Translations under genes and position numbers: made by a program | Shown here: one piece after another, positions 22,902 through 31,279 of the stretch | How the letters are laid out: each line of letters starts with the position of its first letter | Position numbering within the stretch: the first letter of the stretch is position 1 | Notes under the pieces: generated by a model | Database searches by the model: none | What the model was told of the DNA's origin: nothing | Seen by the model: only the letters and a program-made list of their open reading frames with translations | Assembly: GCF_900107045.1 (NCBI RefSeq) | Contig: NZ_FNON01000013.1 | Coordinates: 1 to 64,000, forward strand | Length of the DNA: 64,000 nt | Direction: 5' to 3' | Source: Amycolatopsis xylanica | Lineage (GTDB): Bacteria; Actinomycetota; Actinomycetes; Mycobacteriales; Pseudonocardiaceae

Positions 22902-23897
22902 ATGTCCAAAATCGTTGTCACCGGCGGACTGGGCTACCTCGGCTCCGTGCTGGTCAAGCACCTCGCCGACCGGGGCAACGAGGTGGTCGTCGTGGACAAC
23001 GGGCTGGTCAGGCGGATGCCTTCGGACACCGAGCGAATCCGCCATGTCTACGGTGACGTCCGCGAACCCGCCGAATGGGAAGAGGCGCTGCGCGGCGCGA
23101 GCGGTGTCGTGCACCTGGCGGCCATCGTCGGTGACCCCGCGTGCGACCTGGACCACGAACTGGCCTGGGACACCAACTATCTCGGCACGATCCGGCTGGC
23201 CGAGGCGTGCGGGCGGGCCGGAGTCCGGCGGCTGGTGTTCGCGTCGACCTGCGGCACCTACGGCGTTTCGCGGGGTGAGACCGCGGATGTGCTCTCCCCC
23301 TTGCGCCCGCGGTCCGTCTACGCGGAGACGAAGGTCAGGGCCGAGCATTATCTGCTCTCGCGGCGGAGTGACGATTTCGCTCCGAGCATTCTGCGCTTCG
23401 CCACCGTCTATGGCCTGTCGCCGCGGATGCGGTTCGACCTCGCCGTGAACATCATGACCGCGCAAGCGGTGCTGGAACGGAAAGTCACCGTGCACGGCGG
23501 AAGGCAATGGCGTCCTTTCGTCCATGTGCGTGACGCGGCCGCGGCGGCGACACTGGCGCTGGCCGCGAAACCGGCGCGTGAGGCCGAAATCCACAACTGT
23601 GGCTCCGACGCGGAGAACTACTCGCTCGCCGAGGTCGGCTGGACGATCCAGCAGGAGGTCGGTGACGTCGAACTCGACATCCTCGAAGGGATCCAGGATC
23701 CCCGCGACTACCGCGTCGGCTTCGCCAAGACCGAACGAGCGCTGGGGTTCCGCCCGAATCATCGCCTCATCGACGGCATCCGCGAGATCAAGAACGCCGT
23801 GCGGGCAGGCGAATACCGGGACTTCACCAGCACGCGGTACAGCGACTTCCTGATCGTGCGCCAGATGCTCGCCGCCGTGACCCGGCTGGCGAGCTGA
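22902..23897 (+). CDS. NAD-dependent epimerase/dehydratase (extended SDR)
   Basis: The 331-residue protein has the NAD motif VTGGLGYLG (residues 6-14), VVHLAAIVGDP and FASTCGTYGVS, then YAETKVRAEHYLL with the catalytic YxxxK, and the sugar-nucleotide-like C-terminal domain (HGGRQWRPFVHVRDAA). This is the NDP-sugar epimerase/dehydratase family. With the DegT aminotransferase it could make an amino-sugar or cyclitol part. The ATG at 22902 follows GAGGGGG at good spacing; the longer ORF start at 22809 is rejected. Confidence 0.85.
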   Translation: MSKIVVTGGLGYLGSVLVKHLADRGNEVVVVDNGLVRRMPSDTERIRHVYGDVREPAEWEEALRGASGVVHLAAIVGDPACDLDHELAWDTNYLGTIRLAEACGRAGVRRLVFASTCGTYGVSRGETADVLSPLRPRSVYAETKVRAEHYLLSRRSDDFAPSILRFATVYGLSPRMRFDLAVNIMTAQAVLERKVTVHGGRQWRPFVHVRDAAAAATLALAAKPAREAEIHNCGSDAENYSLAEVGWTIQQEVGDVELDILEGIQDPRDYRVGFAKTERALGFRPNHRLIDGIREIKNAVRAGEYRDFTSTRYSDFLIVRQMLAAVTRLAS

Positions 23898-23924
23898 ACG
23901 GCACCACCGCAAGGACGGCACCCC

Positions 23925-24704
23925 GTGAACCACCTGCCCTTCCTCGACTCGGTGCTGCGTGAGGCCGCCGCGCGGCTGCCCGGCTCGCCCGGCGCCTCGA
24001 CGACCAAGCCGGGCGAGCCGAGCCAGGTGGTGACCGCCGCCGACCACGAGATCGAGGAGCTGCTGACCGCCCGCATCAGCGCCGCCTACCCCGGCTACGG
24101 GATCCTCGGCGAGGAAACCGGCCTCCATGGCGAAAACGCGGACGCCGTCTGGGTGCTCGACCCCATCGACGGCACCAGCAACTACGCGGCCGGCAGCCCG
24201 CTGTTCGGGATCATGGCCGGTCTGCTGGTCGGCGGCGTGCCGGTGGCGGGCGGCATCGCGTTGCCCGCGCTGGGCGAGTTCTATCTCGCCCAGCGCGGCG
24301 AAGGCGCCTTCCGCAACGGCGCCAGGTTCCGGGCGCCGACCGCTACCGGCCTGGGCACGGCCCTGATCGCCTACGGCATCGACGGCGACAGCGAATTCGC
24401 GCAGGAGGACTTCACGATCGCGGCCGCGCTGGCCACCCGCTGCCGCGGCCTGCGCATGGCCAACAGCTGCTTCGACCTCGTCCAGGTGGCGACCGGCGCT
24501 TACGGCGCCTCGCTCAACCGGGCGACACGGATCTGGGACAGCGTGGCGCCGCACGTGCTGCTGGAGGAGGCCGGGATCACCTACACCGATTTCGCCGGAG
24601 CCCCGATCCGCTACACCCCGCTCACCCGGGCCGTCGACACGAACTTCACGGTCTGCGCCGCCGCACCCGGGCTGCATGCCCAGCTCCAGCACGTGATCCA
24701 CTGA
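23925..24704 (+). CDS. Inositol-monophosphatase-family phosphatase
   Basis: The 259-residue protein has both metal motifs of the IMPase superfamily: GILGEETG and WVLDPIDGTSNYAAG, with a later WDSVAPHVLLEEAG. Family members act on inositol phosphate, fructose bisphosphate or PAP (CysQ). Because a sulfotransferase makes PAP and a CysC is in the same arm, a PAP phosphatase role is attractive but unproven. A cyclitol-phosphate phosphatase is the other option. The GTG at 23925 follows AAGGA, 27 bp after the epimerase stop. Confidence 0.82.
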   Translation: MNHLPFLDSVLREAAARLPGSPGASTTKPGEPSQVVTAADHEIEELLTARISAAYPGYGILGEETGLHGENADAVWVLDPIDGTSNYAAGSPLFGIMAGLLVGGVPVAGGIALPALGEFYLAQRGEGAFRNGARFRAPTATGLGTALIAYGIDGDSEFAQEDFTIAAALATRCRGLRMANSCFDLVQVATGAYGASLNRATRIWDSVAPHVLLEEAGITYTDFAGAPIRYTPLTRAVDTNFTVCAAAPGLHAQLQHVIH

Positions 24705-24751
24705 GCATCCACCGAGCGAGCCGGTGAGCACGTCCCAACACTGGAGGTTCC

Positions 24752-25048
24752 ATGGCCAAGGGCTACTGGGTCAGCGTTTATCCCACCATCACAGACCCCG
24801 AGGGGCTCGATGGCTACAACGAACTGGCCCGCCTGGCCGTCAAGGCCGCGGGCGGGCGGACCTTCGCTCGCGGCGGCAGCCGGGTCGTCGCCCGCGAAGC
24901 CGGAGTCGCCGAGCGCGTCGTCCTGATCGAGTTCGACAGCTTCGAACAGGCGGTCGCCGCATACGAGAGCGAGGCCTACCAGAAGGCACTGGCCGCGCTC
25001 CCCGACGGCTTCGAGCGCGACTTCCGCATCGTCGAAGGGCTCGACTGA
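24752..25048 (+). CDS. DUF1330-family dimeric alpha/beta-barrel protein
   Basis: The 98-residue protein (KGYWVSVYPTITDPEGLDGY, GGRTFARGGSRVV, ERVVLIEFDSFEQAVAAYES, YQKAL) matches the DUF1330 module, a relative of ABM dimers. These small proteins bind small molecules or catalyse simple cofactor-free steps. The start follows GGAGG. Its place between the phosphatase and the SARP suggests membership of the cluster, but the role is not clear. Confidence 0.8.
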   Translation: MAKGYWVSVYPTITDPEGLDGYNELARLAVKAAGGRTFARGGSRVVAREAGVAERVVLIEFDSFEQAVAAYESEAYQKALAALPDGFERDFRIVEGLD

Positions 25049-25114
25049 CGGCATATCGCGTCGCGATCGCCGAAAACGGACCACAGCGGGTGATCGCGCC
25101 GCTACCGTGATCTC

Positions 25115-27973
25115 GTGGTGGAGTTCACGGTGCTGGGGCCCGTTTCCGTCCTGCGGGACGGCACGGCGGCCGTGCCGCGCAGCCGTCATCAGGCGACGCT
25201 GCTCGCGGGGTTGCTGCTGGCCGATGGTGCGCCCGTCTCGGGGGAGGTCCTGGCAGGCTGGCTGTGGGGTGACGACCGGCCCGCCGAGGAGAAGGCCGCG
25301 TTGCAGGTGGCCGTTTCGCGGCTGCGGAAGTGGCTCGGTGACCGGGGCGAGATCCGGCTTTCGGCCGCCGGCTACTCGCTGGACGTCACGGGCGCGCGGG
25401 TGGACCTGCGGGAGTTCCGCCGGTGCGTCACGCAGGCCAGGCACGCCAAGGAGGGCGGGCTGTACCGGCAGGCGCTGGCGTGCTGGCGAGGGCGGTTGCT
25501 CGCCGACATCTCGGGTGAGCTGCGCGAATCCGCGCAGGCCGTGGCCATCGGGCGGGAGTACCGGCAGGCCGTCAGGGAGTTCGCCGAACTGGCGCCTGCC
25601 GAGGCCACGCCGATGCTCGAGGCGATCGCCGCCGAGGACCCGTACGCCGAAGACGTCCACGCCTCGCTGGCGCGCGCCTACGCCGCGACCGGAGGGCAGG
25701 CCGAAGCGATCGCCGTGCTCGACCGGATCCGGAAGCGGCTGGCCGACGAGCTCGGCGTCGACCCCGGCGAGGCGCTGGCGACGGCGCAGCTGGAGATCCT
25801 GCGCGGCGAAGTCGTCGCACCGCCGGAACGCGCGCACACCTGGTGGGGCATCCGGCCTCGCCCGATTCCCTTGCTGGGGCGGGAAAAGCCGAACCTCGCG
25901 GACTACCTGGCCGCCGAGAGGCTGGTGACGATCACCGGGCCGACCGGCGTCGGCAAGACGGCGCTCGCGTGGCAGGCCGAGAGCACCGGCAACGGCGCCG
26001 TCGTCGAACTCGGCGGCGCGACGGACCGGGTCACCGCGCTCGCCGAGCTGGGCACGGTCTTCGCCGTCGGCACCGACGACTCGGACGGGGTGCTGCCGGA
26101 GGTCGCCAAGACCATCGGCCAGGCGCCCACCCTGCTGATCCTCGACGGGTGCGAGCGCGTGCTGCCGGTGGCCGCCGAGATCACGCACCACCTGCTCCGT
26201 GCCTGCGCGGGTCTGCGGGTGCTCGCCACCTCCCAGCAGGCGCTCGGGCTCGACGGCGAGCAGGTGCTCATCCTCGATCCGCTGCCGGTGCCCACCCGGT
26301 TCGACGAGGGCAATCCGTCGATCGCGTTGTTCCTGAGACGCGTGCGGGCGACCTCGCCCGAACTCGCGCTGACCGCCGGGGAACGCGAAGCGATCGCGTC
26401 GATCTGCGCCCGTCTCGACGGCCTGCCGCTCGCGGTGGAACTCGCCGCGGGCTGGGTGCGCTCGCTCGGCGTCGAGGAACTGGCCCGGCGGCTCACCACC
26501 CTGCTGGCCAAGGCGAACACCCTCAACGCGGCGATCAGCTGGTCCTTCGACGCGCTGCCCCAGCCGGGTCCGCTCACCCGCCTCGCGATCTTCGACGGCC
26601 CGTTCACCCTCGCGGACGCCGAGCGGGTCTGCGGCCTCGACGCCGACGACCTCGCGGACCTGGTCGCCCGCTCACTGGTGCACCCACTGGCCACCACTCC
26701 CCTGCGATACCGGGTGCTGGCGCCGGTCAGGGAACACGCGCGCAAAGCCTTGAGCGACTCCGGCGAGCTGGTCACCGTGCTGGAACGGCACCTGGATCGC
26801 TGGCGAGAGGTGTTCGCCGGGATCGACAGCCTCGAGAGCACCTGGGACCGCGGCGAGGCGATGGCGGCGCTCGTCGTCGACGCGCCGAGGCTGCACAGCG
26901 CACTCGCGATGGCGGACGAGCACGGCCTGGCCGTGCGCGCGGCCGGAATCGTCGCATTGTGTGCGGAGTTCTGGTGGTCGCACGCGGCGCTGCTCCCCGC
27001 GTCCCGCCCCTTCTTCGACGCGGCCTGGCGCGTTCTCGACGAGTGCTCCGCCGAAACCGCAGCTCTGCTGCGCTTCCATCGTGCCTGGCTGACCCGTCTC
27101 GACGGCGACTACGCGGGCGCGCTCGCCGAAATGCAAGCCGTCAAGCCGTCGCTCCGTCCCCGCGAGTACCTCACAGCGCAGAGCTTCGCCTTGACGACGA
27201 GGCGCTACATGCTCCGCCCTGACGTACTCGACGACTGCGAAGCGGTGGTCGCCGAGGTAAGCAGGCTCGACGCCGAGGGAGGCGGCGAAACGTCGACGGC
27301 GCTGACCGCTGCGGGCTGGGTCTTCGCCACCTGGGGCCGTTGGACCGAGGCACGCACGCTCTGCCAGCGCTACGAGCTCCGCAACGGCAGGCTGCACAAG
27401 CCGACCTCGATGCCCCAGCTCGTGCTACGCGCTGAAATCGCGCTAGGCCGCGGTGACGCCACAGCCGCCGCGAGATGGCTCGCACTGGTTAAAGGACGAC
27501 TCGACCCGGCGAGCGATCCGGTCGAGCAGGAACCCGCGCATGCCGTGCTGGCCAAGGCGTTGCTCATCGAAGGCCGCGCGGCGGAGGCCGTGGAGTTCCT
27601 CAGCGAGAGCGTCGCCGCGCTGACGGCCGCCTACCCCCGGACGCAACGACGGTCCGCCCAGCTGACGATCCTGCTCGCCGAAGCACATCGAGCGCTCGGC
27701 CACCTCGACGACGCCCGCGCCGCCTTGACCGTCGCGTTGTCGACGGTCGCCGACTACCAGAGCGCGTTCAGCGGCGTGCTCGTCGCCGCCAACCTCGCCG
27801 CGGCCGACGGCGATCTCGACCTCGGCGCACGCTGGACGGCGAAACGCCTCGCGCTGGGACTCCCGGACCCGACCGGGTTCGCCCCGCTCTCGGTGGAGGT
27901 CCCCGAAGCCGAGCCGGGTGACCTCGACGAGCTGATCGAGAGTGCTTATCTGGCAAGCGCGATGCTGATCTGA
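25115..27973 (+). CDS. SARP-family regulator with BTAD, NB-ARC-type ATPase and helical-repeat domains
   Basis: The 952-residue protein has an OmpR-like winged helix (1-90, LGPVSVLRDG, QVAVSRLRKWLG), a BTAD region (about 95-235, ADELGVDPGEAL), an ATPase with Walker A GPTGVGKT (275-282) and LLILDGCERVLP (Walker B), and a C-terminal TPR-like helical part. AfsR-like large SARPs activate antibiotic clusters. It is the last gene of the plus arm, so it is the likely pathway activator. A TACCGT at 25103 is 6 bp before the GTG start, which suggests its own near-leaderless promoter. Confidence 0.88.
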   Translation: MVEFTVLGPVSVLRDGTAAVPRSRHQATLLAGLLLADGAPVSGEVLAGWLWGDDRPAEEKAALQVAVSRLRKWLGDRGEIRLSAAGYSLDVTGARVDLREFRRCVTQARHAKEGGLYRQALACWRGRLLADISGELRESAQAVAIGREYRQAVREFAELAPAEATPMLEAIAAEDPYAEDVHASLARAYAATGGQAEAIAVLDRIRKRLADELGVDPGEALATAQLEILRGEVVAPPERAHTWWGIRPRPIPLLGREKPNLADYLAAERLVTITGPTGVGKTALAWQAESTGNGAVVELGGATDRVTALAELGTVFAVGTDDSDGVLPEVAKTIGQAPTLLILDGCERVLPVAAEITHHLLRACAGLRVLATSQQALGLDGEQVLILDPLPVPTRFDEGNPSIALFLRRVRATSPELALTAGEREAIASICARLDGLPLAVELAAGWVRSLGVEELARRLTTLLAKANTLNAAISWSFDALPQPGPLTRLAIFDGPFTLADAERVCGLDADDLADLVARSLVHPLATTPLRYRVLAPVREHARKALSDSGELVTVLERHLDRWREVFAGIDSLESTWDRGEAMAALVVDAPRLHSALAMADEHGLAVRAAGIVALCAEFWWSHAALLPASRPFFDAAWRVLDECSAETAALLRFHRAWLTRLDGDYAGALAEMQAVKPSLRPREYLTAQSFALTTRRYMLRPDVLDDCEAVVAEVSRLDAEGGGETSTALTAAGWVFATWGRWTEARTLCQRYELRNGRLHKPTSMPQLVLRAEIALGRGDATAAARWLALVKGRLDPASDPVEQEPAHAVLAKALLIEGRAAEAVEFLSESVAALTAAYPRTQRRSAQLTILLAEAHRALGHLDDARAALTVALSTVADYQSAFSGVLVAANLAAADGDLDLGARWTAKRLALGLPDPTGFAPLSVEVPEAEPGDLDELIESAYLASAMLI

Positions 27974-27987
27974 ATGATCTGAAAGCG

Positions 27988-28005
27988 GCTGTAAGCGTGC
28001 TGTAG
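27988..28005 (+). promoter_or_regulatory. 11-bp-spaced direct repeats, candidate SARP boxes
   Basis: GCTGTAA (27988-27994) and GCTGTAG (27999-28005) repeat with an 11-bp period, the spacing of SARP heptamer sites. They lie about 65 bp before the C39-like gene. A related GCTGTAGGCGC occurs again at about 28571 before the M23 gene. Whether the SARP at 25115 binds here is untested. A small stem, GTCCGGC/GCCGGAC, follows at 28011-28030. Confidence 0.35.
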
Positions 28006-28068
28006 GCGCGGTCCGGCAAGGTGGCCGGACTTCACCAGCAGGGGGCCAAGCCGCAGAGGATCCAGCGC

Positions 28069-28578
28069 ATGAGCTATGTCCCCACCCGATGGCAGCAGCA
28101 GGCCACGGGCTATTTCTGCGGGCCGGCCGCGGCGCGGATCGTGCTGTCGGCCTTCGACGTGCCGCTGCCGAGCCAGGAGAAGCTCGCCGAACTCTGTGAC
28201 ACCAGCGCCGAGGACGGCACCAGCCGGTACGGCGTTCAGCGCGGCCTGCACCAGGTGCTCGGGAATCCGCTGTACACCGTGCGTTCCACCGGGGACGATC
28301 TGCTCGCCGACGCCGCGAAAGCACTGGCGATCGGGCGTCCCCTGCCCGTCAACATCGTGGTCCGCCCAGGCGGCCCCCGGCCGCCGGGGTGGGCTCCGCG
28401 CACGGGGATCACCGATCACTGGGTGGCGCTCGTCGGCATCTCGGCGAGCAGGCTGCTGATCTGCGATCCGGCTTCGGGCCGTGAAGGCTTCAATCCGCGA
28501 CCCGTTTACGCCATTCCCGCGCCGACGTTTCTCGAACTGGTCGAGAAGACTTACCTAGCGCTCGCAAGCCTGCTGTAG
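28069..28578 (+). CDS. Papain-like C39-type cysteine peptidase or pseudo-peptidase
   Basis: The 169-residue protein reads RWQQQATGYFCGPAAARIVL near its start, the Cys motif of C39_2-type peptidases, then DHWVALVGISASRLLICDPASG with a His-Trp and a Cys-Asp-Pro near the end. The layout fits a papain-like fold with Cys and His. No signal peptide is seen, so it is probably cytoplasmic unless exported another way. The ATG at 28069 follows AGAGGA. It lies between the SARP and the wall hydrolases and could serve either region; linkage to the peptide is speculative. Confidence 0.72.
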   Translation: MSYVPTRWQQQATGYFCGPAAARIVLSAFDVPLPSQEKLAELCDTSAEDGTSRYGVQRGLHQVLGNPLYTVRSTGDDLLADAAKALAIGRPLPVNIVVRPGGPRPPGWAPRTGITDHWVALVGISASRLLICDPASGREGFNPRPVYAIPAPTFLELVEKTYLALASLL

Positions 28579-28599
28579 GCGCCGCGAAAGCGGTCCGCT

Positions 28600-28632
28600 C
28601 CAGAGTCCTTCTCAACCACTCAGCGACTCTGG
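28600..28632 (+). promoter_or_regulatory. Hairpin in the leader of the M23 gene
   Basis: CCAGAGTC (28600-28607) pairs with GACTCTGG (28625-28632) and ends directly before the ribosome site (GCAGGAG) of the M23 gene. It could be a terminator of the C39 gene or a structured leader. Confidence 0.35.
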
Positions 28633-28647
28633 GGCAGGAGAAAGACC

Positions 28648-29934
28648 TTGCGAAAGACACTCATCAGCGGACTGGTCATCGCGGCGATGGCCGGCACCAT
28701 GGCAAGCCCGGCTCAGGCGGTCACCGATCGCTTCTTCCTTCCGTATCCGGCGGGCGTCACGCACACCGTCACCCAAGGCTGGGACGGTTCGAGCCACAAC
28801 GGCAGCTATACCCGGTACGCCGTCGACTTCGGGATGCCGACAGGCACCACGATCAGCGCGAGCGCGCCCGGCGTCGTCCAGGACTCCTATCTCAGCGACG
28901 GCTGGGGCAACACGGTCGTCGTGAAGCATCCCGGCGGGCGGTGCACGCGGTACTCGCACCTGTCCGTGCGCTCGGTGGACGTCGGCGCGAAGGTCGGGCA
29001 GGGCCAGCAAATCGGCCTGTCCGGCGCGACCGGCCACGTGACCGGTCCGCACCTGGACTTCAAGGTGGAGAACTGCGCGACCGGGCTCGCGGAGACCTGG
29101 TCCTTCGTCGAGTACAGCGGCTCGCTCGACAACGGCTCGGTCACCGGGAAGCAGCTGACCAGCCAGAACAAGCCTGGCGCGGCGGGCGGTGCGGCTCGCG
29201 ACCTGACCGGCAACGGCTGGGACGACATCCTCGCCCGCAACTCCAGCGACGACAAGCTCTACCTCTACGACGGCTTCGCACCGGGGAAGCTCGCCAGTCC
29301 CAGAGCCATCGGCACCGGCTGGGGCGGCACCCGGATCGTGCTGACCGGTGAGTTCACCGGCGACGCCGACGGCGACATCCTCGGCATCAACACCGACGGC
29401 GACATGAACCTCTACGCCGGGAACGGGACCGCGTTCTCCGCCCCCAAGCTCGTCGGAACCGGCTGGAACAGCATGAAATCCGTCGTCACCGCGGACTTCA
29501 CCGGCGAGGGCACCAACGACCTCATCGGCATCCAAGAAGGCAGCGGCGACCTCTACCTGTACGCGGGCAACGGAAACGGCACCTTCTCCGCTCCCCGCAA
29601 ACTCGCTTCAGGATGGGGTGGCCAGACCGCGCTCGTCGCAGGCGACTTCGACAACGACAACCACGGCGACCTCGTCGGCCGCGCCGCCAACGGCGACCTC
29701 AATCTGTACCGCGGCTACGGAAACGCCCAATTCAGCGCCCCGGCCAAATTCAGCAACGGCTGGAACGGCATCACCGCACTGATCCCCGGCGACTTCACCG
29801 GTGACGGCAAGACCGACATCGCGGGTCGCACCTCCGACGGAACGCTGAACCTCTACCCCAGTTACGGCACCACGCTCGGCTCGGGCGTCGCGCTCGGCAC
29901 CGGCTGGAACGGCCACAACCTCTACCAGAGCTGA
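28648..29934 (+). CDS. Secreted M23-like protein with C-terminal FG-GAP/VCBS repeats
   Basis: The 428-residue protein (TTG start after GCAGGAG) has a signal peptide (RKTLISGLVIAAMAGTMAS, then PAQA). An M23/LytM-like domain follows at about 35-150: YAVDFGMPTGTTISASAPGVV, WGNTVVVKHPGGRC, YSHLS and GPHLDFKV. The second His of the HxH zinc motif is Asp 137, and the HxxxD His is displaced (H50 to D60), so activity is uncertain. From about 190 come repeats of the type GNGWDDILARNSSDDKLYLYDG. The tail is shared with the next two genes and ends LYQS. The three genes are spaced 12 and 10 bp apart. Confidence 0.8.
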   Translation: MRKTLISGLVIAAMAGTMASPAQAVTDRFFLPYPAGVTHTVTQGWDGSSHNGSYTRYAVDFGMPTGTTISASAPGVVQDSYLSDGWGNTVVVKHPGGRCTRYSHLSVRSVDVGAKVGQGQQIGLSGATGHVTGPHLDFKVENCATGLAETWSFVEYSGSLDNGSVTGKQLTSQNKPGAAGGAARDLTGNGWDDILARNSSDDKLYLYDGFAPGKLASPRAIGTGWGGTRIVLTGEFTGDADGDILGINTDGDMNLYAGNGTAFSAPKLVGTGWNSMKSVVTADFTGEGTNDLIGIQEGSGDLYLYAGNGNGTFSAPRKLASGWGGQTALVAGDFDNDNHGDLVGRAANGDLNLYRGYGNAQFSAPAKFSNGWNGITALIPGDFTGDGKTDIAGRTSDGTLNLYPSYGTTLGSGVALGTGWNGHNLYQS

Positions 29935-29946
29935 AAGGTCCTCATC

Positions 29947-31269
29947 ATGCGAAAGATCCTCAGTGCCTTCGTCGCCGCCGCCCTCTCGATGAGCGCGCTG
30001 CCCGCCGCAGCGAGTGCGAGCACCGAAGTCGCGTACAGCCAGTGCCGGGCAGGCGGACCGTCCACTCAGGACAACGCGATCGCCGCGAGAGTCAACCCGT
30101 CCTTGACCGGTCAGCTCCGGGGAAGCCTGACCGGGGAACGGGTTTCCTGCGCCAGCGCCATCGCCAGGGCGACGGCCGCGACGGCGTTCACGAAGCCCTA
30201 CGGCAAGCAGGCCGCGGTCATCGCGGTGACCACGGCGATCGTCGAGTCGACGCTGATCAACCACACCGAGTCGACCGACCACGACAGCCTCGGCCTGTTC
30301 GAGCAGCGCGCGTCCTGGGGCAGCGCGGCCGAGCGCACCAACCCGGCGTGGGCGACCGGCGCGTTCCTGCGCAAGATGGCCGCGCTCTACCCGGACCAGA
30401 GCTGGCGTAGCGCCCCGATCGGCGAGGTGTGCCAGGCCGTGCAGGTCTCCGCGTTCCCCGACCGCTACCAGGTGCAGGTCCACGACGCCCAGCTCATCGT
30501 CGACGCCGTGTGGTCCGGCGGCGGGGTGTCGCGTGACGTCACCGGCAATGGCTGGGACGACATCCTCGCCCGCAACGCCTCCGACGACAAGCTCTACCTC
30601 TACGACGGTTTCGCGCCAGGCAAGCTCGCCAGCCCCCGCGCGATGGGCACCGGCTGGGGCGCCACCCGGATCGTGCTGACCGGCGACTTCACCGGCGACA
30701 CCGAGGGCGACCTGCTCGGGATCACCACGGCGGGCGACATGAACCTCTACACCGGGAACGGCAGCACGTTCTCCGCGCCCAAGCTCGTCGGGACCGGCTG
30801 GAACAGCATGAAGTTCGTCGTCACCGCGGACTTCACCGGCGAGGGCACCAACGACCTCATCGGCATCCAGGAAGGTTCCGGTGATCTGTACTTCTACGCG
30901 GGCAATGGAAACGGCACGTTCTCCGCGCCTCGCAAACTCGCCTCAGGGTGGGGCGGCCAGACCGCGCTCGTCGCAGGCGACTTCGATGACGACAACCACG
31001 GCGATCTCGTCGGCCGAGCCGCCAACGGCGACCTCAATCAGTACCGCGGCTACGGAAACGCCCAATTCAGCGCCCCAGCGAAGTTCAGCAACGGCTGGAA
31101 CGGCATCACTGCCTTGATCCCCGGCGACTTCACCGGCGACGGCAAAACCGACATCGCCGGCCGCACCGCCGACGGAACGCTGAACCTCTATCCCAGTTAC
31201 GGCACCACGCTCGGTTCCGGGGTCGCGCTCGGCACCGGCTGGAACGGCCACAACCTCTACCAGAGCTAG
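29947..31269 (+). CDS. Secreted transglycosylase-like hydrolase with FG-GAP/VCBS repeats
   Basis: The 440-residue protein has a signal peptide (RKILSAFVAAALSMSALPA, then AASAS), then a lysozyme-like head: AVIAVTTAIVESTLINH, HDSLGLFEQRASWGS and AFLRKMAALYP. The Glu in VES is the candidate catalytic residue, a common actinomycete head for transglycosylase-like wall hydrolases. From about residue 195 the repeat tail is nearly identical to that of the M23 gene, including long runs of DNA identity. It is the middle gene of a three-gene unit. Confidence 0.82.
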   Translation: MRKILSAFVAAALSMSALPAAASASTEVAYSQCRAGGPSTQDNAIAARVNPSLTGQLRGSLTGERVSCASAIARATAATAFTKPYGKQAAVIAVTTAIVESTLINHTESTDHDSLGLFEQRASWGSAAERTNPAWATGAFLRKMAALYPDQSWRSAPIGEVCQAVQVSAFPDRYQVQVHDAQLIVDAVWSGGGVSRDVTGNGWDDILARNASDDKLYLYDGFAPGKLASPRAMGTGWGATRIVLTGDFTGDTEGDLLGITTAGDMNLYTGNGSTFSAPKLVGTGWNSMKFVVTADFTGEGTNDLIGIQEGSGDLYFYAGNGNGTFSAPRKLASGWGGQTALVAGDFDDDNHGDLVGRAANGDLNQYRGYGNAQFSAPAKFSNGWNGITALIPGDFTGDGKTDIAGRTADGTLNLYPSYGTTLGSGVALGTGWNGHNLYQS

Positions 31270-31279
31270 GAGTCAAGCC

